The translations under genes and the position numbers were made by a program. DNA of 50,420 nt, taken from NCBI GenBank assembly GCA_016201105.1, contig JACQDN010000018.1:1-50420 (forward strand), written 5' to 3'. Below, piece after piece: positions 27,919-36,211 of the stretch. Below the pieces are notes generated by a model, which saw only the letters and a program-made list of their open reading frames with translations, was not told where the DNA came from and did no database searches. Each line of letters starts with the position of its first letter. Position 1 is the stretch's first letter. Origin of the DNA: Pseudomonadota bacterium. GTDB taxonomy: Bacteria > Pseudomonadota > Alphaproteobacteria > Micropepsales > Micropepsaceae.

Positions 27919-28454
27919 AACGTCTCGTCTACATTTTGCCGGTGCTCGCCTTTTTGGCGCTGGCTTACGTCTTGTTCGACAGTCTTGTTGCTCCGCCGCC
28001 CGGCGAGCTTCCGTCCGCGCTCGTCGGCAAGCCGGTGCCGCCGGTGACGCTTCCGGCGCTCGATGCGCAGACCCTGGGCTTCGGGCCGCAAGATCTGGCG
28101 CGCGGAAAAGTCACGGTCGTAAACGTGTTCGCATCCTGGTGCGTGCCTTGCCGCAGCGAAGCGCCGGTGCTGCAAACCTTGGCACAGAGCCAGGGCGTCA
28201 CGCTCTACGGCATCGTCTACAAGGACAAGAGCACAGTCGCGCGCGCGTTCCTCAATGAGGTCGGCAATCCGTTTTCGCGCATCGGCCTGGACGCGGACGG
28301 ACGCGCCGGCATCGAGTGGGGTGTCTACGGCGTTCCGGAAACCTATGTGGTCGACGGCCGCGGTATCGTGCGCGAGCGCTTCGTAGGTGAGTTGACACCG
28401 GACATTGTCTCCTCGCGCTTGCTGCCGGCCATTGCAGCCGCCGGCAAAGAGTAG
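27915..28454 (+). CDS. ccmG: Thiol:disulfide interchange protein CcmG/DsbE
   Basis: A 179-aa membrane-anchored thioredoxin. An N-terminal anchor (LVYILPVLAFLALAYVLFDS) is followed by the family region VGKPVPPVTLPALD, the active site VNVFASWCVPCRSEAP (WCVPC), the Glu-containing GIVYKDKSTVARAFLNEV segment, and the cis-Pro motif YGVPETYVVDGRG. In the periplasm it reduces apocytochrome c cysteines before heme attachment. It starts at GTG 27915, overlapping the ccmD stop. This is the last recognisable gene of the cluster; ccmE, ccmF and ccmH are not nearby. Confidence 0.92.
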   Translation: MKRLVYILPVLAFLALAYVLFDSLVAPPPGELPSALVGKPVPPVTLPALDAQTLGFGPQDLARGKVTVVNVFASWCVPCRSEAPVLQTLAQSQGVTLYGIVYKDKSTVARAFLNEVGNPFSRIGLDADGRAGIEWGVYGVPETYVVDGRGIVRERFVGELTPDIVSSRLLPAIAAAGKE

Positions 28455-28468
28455 GAACGCTACCCAAT

Positions 28469-28510
28469 CCCTTTGGCCCAAACCCTTTGGTCTAAACCTT
28501 TTGGCAACCA
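28469..28510 (+). repeat. Three 14-bp tandem repeat copies after ccmG
   Basis: Copies read ccctttggcccaaa (28469-28482), ccctttggtctaaa (28483-28496) and ccttttggcaacca (28497-28510), diverging progressively. They start 15 bp after the ccmG stop and end just before the next small gene. Each unit pairs only weakly with itself, so it is not a terminator. It may be a remnant of a longer array or a protein-binding region. I know of no named family. Confidence 0.7.
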
Positions 28511-28531
28511 TACTCTGCGAACTTGGCCGCC

Positions 28532-28795
28532 ATGCAGATCAGCGCCAGCAATCTCCTGATCGCCTCCCAGCAGCCGCGAGCGCCAAGTCAGCAACAACTG
28601 CAGTCTGGGTTTGCGCAGGTTCTTTCCGCCGCTCCGGGACAACCTGCGAGTTTCAAACCGGCAAGTTTCGAACCCGAGAACGCCGCGTTGTCGGTGGCTC
28701 CTGAAAGCGGAAGCTCAAGGCCGTCCCCAGCCGCGCAGACAAAACCCTACGCGGCCTCAGAAGCACCAGGCTCACGGCTCAATATTCGCATCTGA
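28532..28795 (+). CDS. Small hypothetical protein, disordered
   Basis: An 87-aa protein. It begins MQISASNLLIASQQPRAPSQ, then a short helix (QLQSGFAQVLSAA), then a long Pro/Ser/Ala-rich stretch and the end GSRLNIRI. Proteins with an almost identical opening and an LxI end recur in alphaproteobacteria (from memory) but have no assigned role. ATG 28532 was preferred over the ATG three codons earlier because the conserved opening starts there. It converges on the marR gene with 16 bp between stops. No signal or membrane segment is seen. Confidence 0.6.
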   Translation: MQISASNLLIASQQPRAPSQQQLQSGFAQVLSAAPGQPASFKPASFEPENAALSVAPESGSSRPSPAAQTKPYAASEAPGSRLNIRI

Positions 28796-28811
28796 TTCAG
28801 AAGCTTAGAGC

Positions 28812-29318
28812 CTAACGCCGGCCCATGCGCCGGCGCGACCGCATATCGCCATTGATCTCTAGGGTTTCGCCTGCCGCGGCGATGGTCGAAAGCAGCTTCA
28901 CAAAGCGTGGGCGTTCGACCGGCGGCAAGGCTTCCAGGAACAGCCGCTCGGCGCGATCGGCGGCCGCGCGGGCCGAGCGCAAGGCTTTGCGTCCGTTTTG
29001 GGTGATGGAAACGGCGTTGGCGCGCTGGTCGTCCTCGGTGCGTTCGCGCGACAACAATCCGCGTTCCAGCATGCGGCGCACCATTTCGGCGAGCGTGGAG
29101 CGGTCGATACCGGTCATCTCCACAAGTGCCGTCTGGCTCACGCCTTCGTTGTGCTCAAGGGCGGCAAGCACGATGTATTGCTGTTTGGTGAGATCGCGAG
29201 CGCCGGCTTCGCGGGCGTAGAGATCGCCATAAAACTGCTGACAGCGGCGCAACAGATGCGAAGGCGCTTCGGCGAGTTCAAACGCTCCGTTCGCCTTGCG
29301 CGGCATCTTCGCTGTCAT
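28812..29318 (-). CDS. MarR-family transcriptional regulator
   Basis: A 168-aa winged-helix repressor. The DNA-binding part has the MarR pattern: [20 protein letters not shown], the recognition helix region [20 protein letters not shown] and the wing [21 protein letters not shown]- and C-terminal helices ([39 protein letters not shown]) form the dimer interface. The C-terminus ends in a basic patch (RSRRRMGRR). GGGGTGATC lies before ATG 29318. It is divergent from the Nudix gene over 247 bp; local autoregulation is likely, but the effector is unknown. Confidence 0.85.
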   Translation of the reverse strand: MTAKMPRKANGAFELAEAPSHLLRRCQQFYGDLYAREAGARDLTKQQYIVLAALEHNEGVSQTALVEMTGIDRSTLAEMVRRMLERGLLSRERTEDDQRANAVSITQNGRKALRSARAAADRAERLFLEALPPVERPRFVKLLSTIAAAGETLEINGDMRSRRRMGRR

Positions 29319-29565
29319 GATCACCCCGTCTATTTCACTCGGCTCTGGAAAGCGCGTTGCCTTCCGCAGCCGTATTCTAAATTTGAGAACTATCCCGCGT
29401 GACGCCGGGTCAGTAACGCGGTCTTCGTTTTCCCCACCGCATGGGTGCACCTTAGAACAGGCACACGCGCGCATTCAACAGTGTTGTGTCGAAGATTTTC
29501 TTCTTGCATCGCATGAAAAATTTTGCCTTCCGTCTTGCGCAGGAATTCGGCAGACTTGCGACAGG

Positions 29566-30102
29566 ATGTCCAAACAATCGCCACCGCTTCCGTCTGCGCC
29601 GGGCCCGCATTTCGAGCGCCGTGTCCCGGAAGGCGACACAAACGAACGCTATGTCTGCGGCAAGTGCGGGCACATTCACTACAGCAATCCGAAAGTCGTG
29701 GTGGGATCGGTTGTTGCGCATGGCGACCGCATCCTGTTGTGTCGCAGGGCTATCGAACCACGAAAGAACTGCTGGACCTTGCCTGCGGGTTTCCTGGAAG
29801 AGCACGAAACCGCGCAAGACGGTGCCCGGCGAGAAGCGCGCGAAGAAGCCTGTTGCGACATCGTGATCGATGCGCTGCTCGCGGTGTACTCGGTGCCGCA
29901 TATCTCTCAGATTCAATTGATGTATCGCGCGACGTTGAAGGATGACGTGTTCAGCGCGGGCCCCGAAAGCTTCGAAGTGAAACTTTTTTCCTGGAACGAT
30001 ATTCCGTGGACGGAACTAGCGTTCCCCAGCGTCACCTGGGCGCTGCATCACTATCGAGAAAGCAAGGAAAAACAGGTATTTGCGCCATTCGGCAATCCAT
30101 AG
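29566..30102 (+). CDS. Nudix hydrolase with N-terminal zinc ribbon
   Basis: A 178-aa protein. It opens with a short zinc-ribbon-like strand pair ([20 protein letters not shown], one CxxC), then a Nudix fold with the box [20 protein letters not shown], in which the G-x5-E-x7-REUxEExGU pattern is preserved apart from Cys replacing the last Gly (EEACCD). It most resembles NAD+/ADP-ribose-type Nudix proteins of the NUDT14/YfcD-like group that carry a ribbon. It should hydrolyse a nucleoside diphosphate derivative; the substrate is not readable. The start at 29566 is the first ATG that leads directly to the ribbon. It converges on ispZ with 10 bp between stops. Confidence 0.85.
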   Translation: MSKQSPPLPSAPGPHFERRVPEGDTNERYVCGKCGHIHYSNPKVVVGSVVAHGDRILLCRRAIEPRKNCWTLPAGFLEEHETAQDGARREAREEACCDIVIDALLAVYSVPHISQIQLMYRATLKDDVFSAGPESFEVKLFSWNDIPWTELAFPSVTWALHHYRESKEKQVFAPFGNP

Positions 30103-30112
30103 AAGGCGGCGA

Positions 30113-30697
30113 TCAGCCTTGCGGGCTCTTTTCCTCTATTTGGTGTTTCAACATGAAGGGTGTTTGAGCGATTGCGAAGACTAGCGTCAGCGGCAAGGCG
30201 ACAAACAACTTGTAGCTAGCCCACTGCGTCAGCGAAAAGGATCGCCACACAACTTCATTCATGACGGCCATCAGGACGAAGAAGCCGATCCAGCGCCATG
30301 TCAGCGTTCGCCAGGCATCTTCGGGAAGATGAAACGCCTGATCCAACACAATTTTTAGAAAATTGCGACGGGTAATCAAACCGGCGGCTAAAATCACCGC
30401 AACGGTGACGTAATAGATCGTCGGTTTGAGTTTGACGAACAGATCGTTGTGCAAATAGAGCGTGAGGCCGCCGAAAATCATGACAAGCACGAAACTTATG
30501 GCGAGCATGGGAGAAATGCGGCGTTCGATGGAGTAGGTCACAATCAGCGAGCCCGCGACCAACACCATGAAAGTGGCTGTCGCGATATAGACGTCGGTTC
30601 TGGTGAGAACCGCAAAAAAGGCGAACAGCGGCCCGATATCCAGCGCCAGTTTGAGCAGCGGAGAAAGGCGAGGGCGGGATTGCTGCAGCTCGCTCAT
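30113..30697 (-). CDS. ispZ: Inner membrane septation protein (YciB/IspZ)
   Basis: A 194-aa integral membrane protein of the YciB/IspZ (septation protein A) family. Marks are the N-terminal LKLALDIGPLFAFFAVLTRT, five hydrophobic segments, KLKPTIYYVTVAVILAAGL, and the conserved DQAFHLPEDAWRTLTWRWIG followed by NEVVWRSFSLTQWASYKLFV. Family members influence membrane integrity and cell division. It is the last gene of dapF-mtaB-ftsY-ispZ, with an ATGA overlap to ftsY. This gene order is common in alphaproteobacteria. Confidence 0.93.
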   Translation of the reverse strand: MSELQQSRPRLSPLLKLALDIGPLFAFFAVLTRTDVYIATATFMVLVAGSLIVTYSIERRISPMLAISFVLVMIFGGLTLYLHNDLFVKLKPTIYYVTVAVILAAGLITRRNFLKIVLDQAFHLPEDAWRTLTWRWIGFFVLMAVMNEVVWRSFSLTQWASYKLFVALPLTLVFAIAQTPFMLKHQIEEKSPQG

Positions 30698-31635
30698 GGC
30701 GCGCCCGTCAAAGCTTTTGCGAAATTCGTTGCATCGAACGGCTGCAGGTCGTCGGCGTCTTCCCCGACACCAATGAAATGGACGGGCAGGCCGAATTTCT
30801 CCGCGAGCGCCACCAGAATTCCCCCTTTTGCCGTGCCGTCGAGTTTGGTCATCACCAGCCCTGTCAACTTCACGCTGCCTTTGAACGCCTCGACTTGGGC
30901 GATGGCATTCTGCCCTGTCGTCGCATCGAGCACGAGCAGGGCGGCATGCGGCGCCTCCGGATCCAGCTTTTTGATGACACGGGCGATTTTTTCCAATTCC
31001 GCCATCAAACCCGCCTTATTCTGCAGCCGTCCCGCGGTATCGATGATGACGGCATCGGCGCCGCTGGCGCGTGCGCGCTCGATGGCGTCGAATGCAAGCC
31101 CTGCCGCGTCGGCGCCGGTTTCGCGCGTCACCACTTCTGCGCCCGTTCGTTTGCCCCAGACTTGAAGCTGTTCGGTGGCCGCAGCGCGGAACGTGTCGCC
31201 CGCCGCCAGCACGATCTTGGCGCCTGTCCCGGTCAGCCGCTTGGCAATCTTGCCGATGGTGGTGGTTTTGCCGGTGCCGTTCACGCCGGCGACCAGCACC
31301 ACGAACGGTTTTTTGGTGTTGTCGATGACCAAAGGCTTTTCGACGGGCTTGAGGACCTCTGCGATCTCTGCGGCGAGAATGGCGCGCACTTCGCTCTCGC
31401 TAATTTCTTTGTCGAAGCGGCCCTTGCCGACGGCGGCCGCAAGCTTCGCCGCCATGCTCGCGCCGACATCGCTGCGAATGAGGGCTTCTTCCAGCTGGGC
31501 CAGCATCTCGCCATCCAGCTTCTTCCTGGTGAAAAGACCGGAGATATTGTCGCCCAACGCGCCGGCGCTGCGGGACAGCCCTGCCTTCAGCCGGGCCAGG
31601 AAGCCCGGCTTTGCCGACGTGCCGTTGTCGCTCAT
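30694..31635 (-). CDS. ftsY: Signal recognition particle receptor FtsY
   Basis: A 313-aa SRP receptor GTPase that docks ribosome-SRP complexes to the membrane. It has the N domain (LARLKAGLSRSAGALGDNIS, EEALIRSDVG), the G1 loop GVNGTGKTTTIGKIA, G2/insertion region AAGDTFRAAATEQL, G3 DTAGRLQNK, G4 TKLDGTAKGG, and the GVGEDADDLQPFDA closing motif. The acidic A domain is nearly absent, as is normal in alphaproteobacteria. Both junctions are ATGA overlaps (mtaB upstream, ispZ downstream). Ffh, its partner, is encoded 8 kb away at 39485. Confidence 0.96.
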   Translation of the reverse strand: MSDNGTSAKPGFLARLKAGLSRSAGALGDNISGLFTRKKLDGEMLAQLEEALIRSDVGASMAAKLAAAVGKGRFDKEISESEVRAILAAEIAEVLKPVEKPLVIDNTKKPFVVLVAGVNGTGKTTTIGKIAKRLTGTGAKIVLAAGDTFRAAATEQLQVWGKRTGAEVVTRETGADAAGLAFDAIERARASGADAVIIDTAGRLQNKAGLMAELEKIARVIKKLDPEAPHAALLVLDATTGQNAIAQVEAFKGSVKLTGLVMTKLDGTAKGGILVALAEKFGLPVHFIGVGEDADDLQPFDATNFAKALTGAP

Positions 31636-32885
31636 GCCGCTGCTGCGACGAGATGTCTGGGTGTTGCCGATGTCATGCGCAGAGACGCCAGCATTCCCGG
31701 TTCAAGGTTCCGAGCGATCTTCACGGCTGCGAAACAGGCGGTATGGCCGCTGCCGTCTTTCTCGATCAATACGCTTTGCGTTGTGCCCACGAGTGCGCAA
31801 AGCCGCGCGGCCAGGGCGGCATCGCCTTTCTCACGCAGGCGCGCGGCGCGCGCCTTCACCGCCTCACGCGGCACTTGCGGCATGCGCGCGGCCGGCGTGC
31901 CCTTGCGGGCGCTGAACGGAAAAACGTGCAAATAGGAAAGCCCCGCATCGTCCACCAGGGCTTGCGTATTCTCGAACATCGTCTCGGTTTCGGTGGGAAA
32001 GCCCGCAATCAAGTCCGCGCCGAACGCGGCCTCGGGGCGCAGCCGCCGCACCGCTTCGCAGAACGCGATCGTATCCTTGCGCGCATGGCGGCGCTTCATT
32101 CGCTTCAGGATCATGTCGTCGCCCGATTGCGCCGAAAGATGAAAATGCGGCATCAGCCGCTCTTCTTCCGCGATGGCGCGCATGAACTCTTCGTCTGTCT
32201 CGATGGTGTCGATCGATGAAATGCGCAGACGCTTCAGCTCCGGCACAAGCTTCAAGACCTTGCGGACCAATTGGCCGAGCGTCGGCGCGCCGGGCAAATC
32301 CGCGCCATAGGCTGTCAGGTCCACACCGGTGAGCACGATTTCCGCAAAACCTGCCTCGGTGAGCCGGCGCGCTTCTTCGATCGCCGACCCCATCGGCACG
32401 CTGCGGGAATTTCCGCGGCCGTAGGGGATGATGCAGAACGTGCAGCGATGATCGCAGCCGTTCTGCAATTGCAGAAAAGCGCGCGCGCGGTCGTCGAAAG
32501 ACTCCACGAACTGCGAAGCGGTCTCCTTCACACTCATGATGTCGTTGACGATGACGCGTTCGCAAGTACCCACGCCGAAATCGGCATAGAATCTGGTCTG
32601 CAGCTTCTCGGCGTTGCCCAGCACCAGGTCGACTTCGGGCATGGCATCGTAAGTGGCGGGTTCGGTCTGCGCCGCGCAGCCTGTCACGATAATCTTTGCG
32701 GCCGGTCGTTCGCGCCGGATTTTGCGGATGGTCTGGCGCGATTGGCGCACGGCCTCCGCCGTCACGGCGCAAGTGTTGACGATCACCGCATCGCTGAGGC
32801 CCGCTTCGCCGGCGCGAGCCCGGATGGCTTCGGATTCATAGGCATTCAAGCGGCAGCCGAACGTGACGATCTGGGGCGCGCTCAT
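31632..32885 (-). CDS. mtaB: tRNA t6A37 methylthiotransferase MtaB
   Basis: A 417-aa radical SAM enzyme that adds a methylthio group to t6A37 of tRNA. Order of domains: N-terminal MTTase domain with its cluster Cys (TFGCRLNAYES, IVNTCAVTAEAVRQSRQTI, VTGCAAQTEP), radical SAM core with CDHRCTFCIIPYGRGNSRSV (CxxxCxxC), and a TRAM-like C-terminus. The NTCAVT/ASRQ-type loop and lack of the MiaB-specific features support MtaB. The start at 32885 overlaps the dapF stop (ATGA). Confidence 0.93.
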   Translation of the reverse strand: MSAPQIVTFGCRLNAYESEAIRARAGEAGLSDAVIVNTCAVTAEAVRQSRQTIRKIRRERPAAKIIVTGCAAQTEPATYDAMPEVDLVLGNAEKLQTRFYADFGVGTCERVIVNDIMSVKETASQFVESFDDRARAFLQLQNGCDHRCTFCIIPYGRGNSRSVPMGSAIEEARRLTEAGFAEIVLTGVDLTAYGADLPGAPTLGQLVRKVLKLVPELKRLRISSIDTIETDEEFMRAIAEEERLMPHFHLSAQSGDDMILKRMKRRHARKDTIAFCEAVRRLRPEAAFGADLIAGFPTETETMFENTQALVDDAGLSYLHVFPFSARKGTPAARMPQVPREAVKARAARLREKGDAALAARLCALVGTTQSVLIEKDGSGHTACFAAVKIARNLEPGMLASLRMTSATPRHLVAAAA

Positions 32886-33727
32886 TGCGGCAACTCCGCC
32901 AAATCGATCTCGCCCTTGAAGCTGAGCGTGCCGGGGCCGGTCATGAAGACGGACTTGCCTTCGCCGTGCCATTCCAGGGTCAACTCGCCGCCGTCGAGCA
33001 CCAGGGACACTTTTGCGTCGCACAGTCCGCGCCGGATGGCTGCCACCGCCGCGGCGCAGGCGCCCGTGCCGCAAGCCAGCGTGATGCCCGTGCCGCGTTC
33101 CCATACCCGCATGCGCAGGCGATCCTTCGCGATGACGCTGACGAACTCGACATTGGTGGCGCGCGGAAACATGGGATGGATTTCAATCATCGGACCGAGG
33201 GTGGCAACGGGCGCATCGTTCGCGTCTTCGACGAACAGCACGCAATGGGGATTGCCGACATTGACGGCGGCGACGCTGTTCAGCATCGGATCGCAGAACG
33301 CCGGCACGTCCAGCACAAAGGATTTCGTATCGACGTCGCGCGCCAGCGGGATCTCGCGCCAGCCCAACCGCGGCACGCCCATGTCGACGGTGACGAAATC
33401 ATCGCGCGCAGTTTCGCATGCGAGCAATCCGCCTTCGGTTTCCAACGTGATCGCGTGTTTGTGCTTTTCGTCCATCAACAAGCGCGCCACGCAGCGCGCG
33501 GCGTTGCCGCAGCTTTCCACTTCGCCGCCATTGGCGTTGTAGATGCGCATGGCCGCGTCGGCGCTATTTGCCGCATTCTCGATCACGATGACTTGGTCGC
33601 AGCCGATGCCGAAACGGCGATCGGCGATCGCGCGCGCCTTGGAACCGCTGAGCGCAAGCCCCTGATTCCGCGCGTCGAACACGACGAAATCGTTGCCCAG
33701 CCCGTGCATTTTCAAAAATTGCGTCAT
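32882..33727 (-). CDS. dapF: Diaminopimelate epimerase
   Basis: A 281-aa enzyme that converts LL- to meso-diaminopimelate for lysine and peptidoglycan. It has the opening QFLKMHGLGNDFVVFDARN, the first catalytic Cys in VESCGNAARCVARLL, the mid GNPHCVLFVED motif, and the second Cys in TLACGTGACAAAVAAI. Length and symmetry fit the family. ATG 33727 was chosen over an ATG eight codons earlier because the family begins MxxFxKMHGxGNDF. It is the first gene of a four-gene operon; a palindromic TATA-rich element lies 6 bp upstream. Confidence 0.95.
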   Translation of the reverse strand: MTQFLKMHGLGNDFVVFDARNQGLALSGSKARAIADRRFGIGCDQVIVIENAANSADAAMRIYNANGGEVESCGNAARCVARLLMDEKHKHAITLETEGGLLACETARDDFVTVDMGVPRLGWREIPLARDVDTKSFVLDVPAFCDPMLNSVAAVNVGNPHCVLFVEDANDAPVATLGPMIEIHPMFPRATNVEFVSVIAKDRLRMRVWERGTGITLACGTGACAAAVAAIRRGLCDAKVSLVLDGGELTLEWHGEGKSVFMTGPGTLSFKGEIDLAELPQ

Positions 33728-33732
33728 CGTGT

Positions 33733-33744
33733 GCCTATATAGGC
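33733..33744 (-). promoter_or_regulatory. Palindromic TATA element at the dapF start
   Basis: gcctatataggc is a perfect 12-bp palindrome only 5 bp before the dapF ATG. No ribosome-binding sequence lies between them. If TATATA is the -10 box, transcription would begin at or near the ATG, giving a leaderless mRNA. Another dyad (ggtct at 33753-33757 with agacc at 33764-33768) lies just upstream. Either could instead be an operator. There is no convincing -35 box. Confidence 0.35.
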
Positions 33745-33845
33745 TCGCCATAGGTCTCGAGCTAGACCGTCCGCTTCAGGGTTGACCTTTCTCCCGCTCC
33801 TCACCAAAAGACGGCCCCTCTGGGGGCGCGCAAAGGAGTGGTTCA

Positions 33846-36023
33846 ATGCGAATCTTCAGATCGCTCGCTTTGGTGGCCATTGTCGCGGGCGGCGCAGCAG
33901 GAGCCTGGCAGGCGGTGGAAGCAGGCAATTCGAAAGACAAGCACGCGCGCGTGGATGATCCCTATATCTGGCTGGAAGACGTACACGGCACGATGCCGCT
34001 TTCCTGGGTGAAGAAGCAAAACGAGCACGCCCTCGCCCTGCTGACCGCCGATCCCCAATACAAATCCGATTACGATTCCCTTCTCGCCGTGCTCGATGCG
34101 ACCGATCGCATCCCGTTCGGCAACCTCGACCACAACACGGTGTTCAACCTCTGGCAGGATGCCGAGCATCCCAAAGGCCTATGGCGCCGCACGACGGCGG
34201 ATGACTACGCAAAACCGGCGCCCCATTGGGATGTGCTGCTGGACGTCGACAAGCTCGCGGCCGGTGAAAAAGAGAATTGGGTCTTCAAGGGCGCCGATTG
34301 CGCGCCTTCGCTCAAGCGCTGTTTGATCACGCTCTCGCGCGGCGGCGGCGATGCGGCGGTTGTCCGCGAATTCGATCTGAAGACGAAGACGTTCGTGGCC
34401 GACGGCTTCTCGCTGCCGGAGGCGAAATCCGATGTCACCTATGTCGACGACGATCGTGTTCTCTTCGGCACGGATTTCGGCAAAGGCACGCTGACCGCGT
34501 CCGGTTATCCGCGCATCGTGAAATTGTGGAAGCGCGGACAGAAGATCGCCGACGCGAAAACCGTTCTCGAAGGCAAGAGCGAAGACGTTTTGGTCGCGCC
34601 GCTCGTCTTTCGCACGCAGGACGGCAATGTGCCGCTCATCGTGCGGGCGGTAAGTTTCTTCGAAAGCGAATATTATCTGCCCGACTCCAACGGCACATGG
34701 GTAAAACTACCCTTGCCGTTGTCGGTCGACATGAAGGGGATGACGAAGAACAGTCTCCTCTTTACCTTGCGCAAGGACTGGACGCCCGCCGGCGCGACTA
34801 TGCCGTTGAAGCAGGGATCGCTGGTCGCGCTGCCCGTCGATCAAGCGACGAAAAGCGCCGCGAAATTCGCCGTTCTCTACGCGCCGGGCCCGCGCGCCAG
34901 CATCAATGAAGTCGTGACCGGCCGCGACGCCGTCTACGCCGCGATCTACGACAACGTTGTGGGCAGCGTACATGTCTTCAGGCCCGCGAAGGATGGCCCC
35001 GCGAAGGACAGCTGGAGCGATACCAGGCTCGATCTGCCGCCGGGCGGCTCGGCGCACGTCGTCTCCGCAGACGATTACGGCTCGGCGGCGCAATTCCGCT
35101 TCGAGAGCTTCACCGCGCCGACGACGCTCTACGCGGACAAAGGCGACGGCAAACCGCTCGCGATCAAGGCGCTGCCGGCTCGCTTCGATGCCTCCAGCTT
35201 CGATACGCAGCAATTCGAAGCGACATCCAAAGACGGCACGAAGATTCCCTATTTCGTCGTGCGCGCGAAGGCCGCGAGCGGTCCGTCGCCCACCTTGCTC
35301 TACGGCTATGGCGGCTTCGAAATTGCGATGCTGCCGTCCTATTCGGCCGGCATCGGCAAGCTGTGGCTCACCAAAGGCGGCACTTATGTGCTGGCCAACA
35401 TTCGCGGCGGCGGAGAATTCGGGCCTGCCTGGCACGACGCGGCGCTGCTGACCCATCGCCAGCGCGCGTTCGACGACTTCGCCGCCGTGGCGGCCGATCT
35501 TGTCACGCGCGGTATCACCACACCCAAACAGCTTGGCATCATCGGTGGCTCGAATGGCGGGCTTCTCGTCTCGACCGTGATGACGCAGCATCCCGAACTT
35601 TTGGGCGCCGTCGTCTGTCAGGTACCGCTGATCGACATGATCCGCTACACCAAGATCGGCGCCGGTGCGTCCTGGGTCGCCGAATACGGCGATCCCGCCG
35701 ACAAGACGATGCGCGACTACATTCGCAGCTATTCGCCCTATCAGAACGTGGCGGCGGAAAAGAAATATCCGCCGGTATTCTTCGTCACCGCTACCAGCGA
35801 CGACCGCGTCACGCCGGTGCATGCGCGCAAGATGGCGGCCAGGATGCTGGCGCAAGGCCACGAGGTGTTGTTCTACGAAAACACCGACGGCGGCCACGCC
35901 GCGGCGGCCGACCACAAGCAGCAGGCCGAGATGTATGCGCTGTCGTACACCTATCTGCGCGAGAAACTGGGGTTGAAGAGTGTGGCGGCGTCGACGTCGG
36001 TCCCGACAACCGCATCGCCATAG
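33846..36023 (+). CDS. Prolyl oligopeptidase family serine peptidase (S9A), copy 1
   Basis: A 725-aa exported peptidase. A signal peptide (RIFRSLALVAIVAGGAAGAW, then Q) precedes a seven-blade beta-propeller (about residues 60-430) and an alpha/beta-hydrolase domain. The catalytic triad can be placed: Ser in GIIGGSNGGLLVS (about 569), Asp in ATSDDRVTPVHA (about 652), His in ENTDGGHAAAADH (about 684). LANIRGGGEFGPAWHDA is the usual oxyanion-side motif. It cuts short peptides after proline or a related residue, probably in the periplasm. A paralogue lies at 37040. AAAGGAG precedes the ATG. It is followed within 6 bp by a palindromic repeat. Confidence 0.92.
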   Translation: MRIFRSLALVAIVAGGAAGAWQAVEAGNSKDKHARVDDPYIWLEDVHGTMPLSWVKKQNEHALALLTADPQYKSDYDSLLAVLDATDRIPFGNLDHNTVFNLWQDAEHPKGLWRRTTADDYAKPAPHWDVLLDVDKLAAGEKENWVFKGADCAPSLKRCLITLSRGGGDAAVVREFDLKTKTFVADGFSLPEAKSDVTYVDDDRVLFGTDFGKGTLTASGYPRIVKLWKRGQKIADAKTVLEGKSEDVLVAPLVFRTQDGNVPLIVRAVSFFESEYYLPDSNGTWVKLPLPLSVDMKGMTKNSLLFTLRKDWTPAGATMPLKQGSLVALPVDQATKSAAKFAVLYAPGPRASINEVVTGRDAVYAAIYDNVVGSVHVFRPAKDGPAKDSWSDTRLDLPPGGSAHVVSADDYGSAAQFRFESFTAPTTLYADKGDGKPLAIKALPARFDASSFDTQQFEATSKDGTKIPYFVVRAKAASGPSPTLLYGYGGFEIAMLPSYSAGIGKLWLTKGGTYVLANIRGGGEFGPAWHDAALLTHRQRAFDDFAAVAADLVTRGITTPKQLGIIGGSNGGLLVSTVMTQHPELLGAVVCQVPLIDMIRYTKIGAGASWVAEYGDPADKTMRDYIRSYSPYQNVAAEKKYPPVFFVTATSDDRVTPVHARKMAARMLAQGHEVLFYENTDGGHAAAADHKQQAEMYALSYTYLREKLGLKSVAASTSVPTTASP

Positions 36024-36028
36024 ACTCT

Positions 36029-36157
36029 ACCCTCCCTTGGGAGGGTCGAAATCGCGAAGCGATTTCGGGGAGGATGAGGAAGGAGATTCTTCTTCCTGAT
36101 CCTCCCCGAAAATTCACTCGCTGCACTCCTGAATTTTCGACCCTCCCGAGGGAGGGT
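36029..36157. repeat. Complex palindromic repeat element, copy 1
   Basis: A 129-bp element built of nested hairpins: accctcc/ggagggt at each end (A and E), gaaatcgc/gcgatttc (B, 36048-36064), a central stem ggggaggat/atcctcccc (C), and gaaaattc/gaattttc (D, about 36109-36138). The ends also pair with each other across the whole element. A second copy of the same design lies at 39186. The differences between copies preserve the stems, so the RNA or DNA structure appears to be maintained. It lies 6 bp after the peptidase stop and may act as a 3' end stabiliser. Confidence 0.85.
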
Positions 36158-36211
36158 GGCCGGCATCTTCCATGGTGCTAAGGTCGCCTCGCTCTTCTCA
36201 CCTTCCATCTG

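Noticed and set aside
25418..28454. A complete cytochrome c maturation system
   Set aside because: Only ccmA, B, C, D and G are present. ccmE, ccmF and ccmH are not in the window, so they must lie elsewhere.
34707..35915. Open frame opposite the first prolyl oligopeptidase (about 402 codons)
   Set aside because: Antisense shadow with no domain; the peptidase triad is intact on the other strand.
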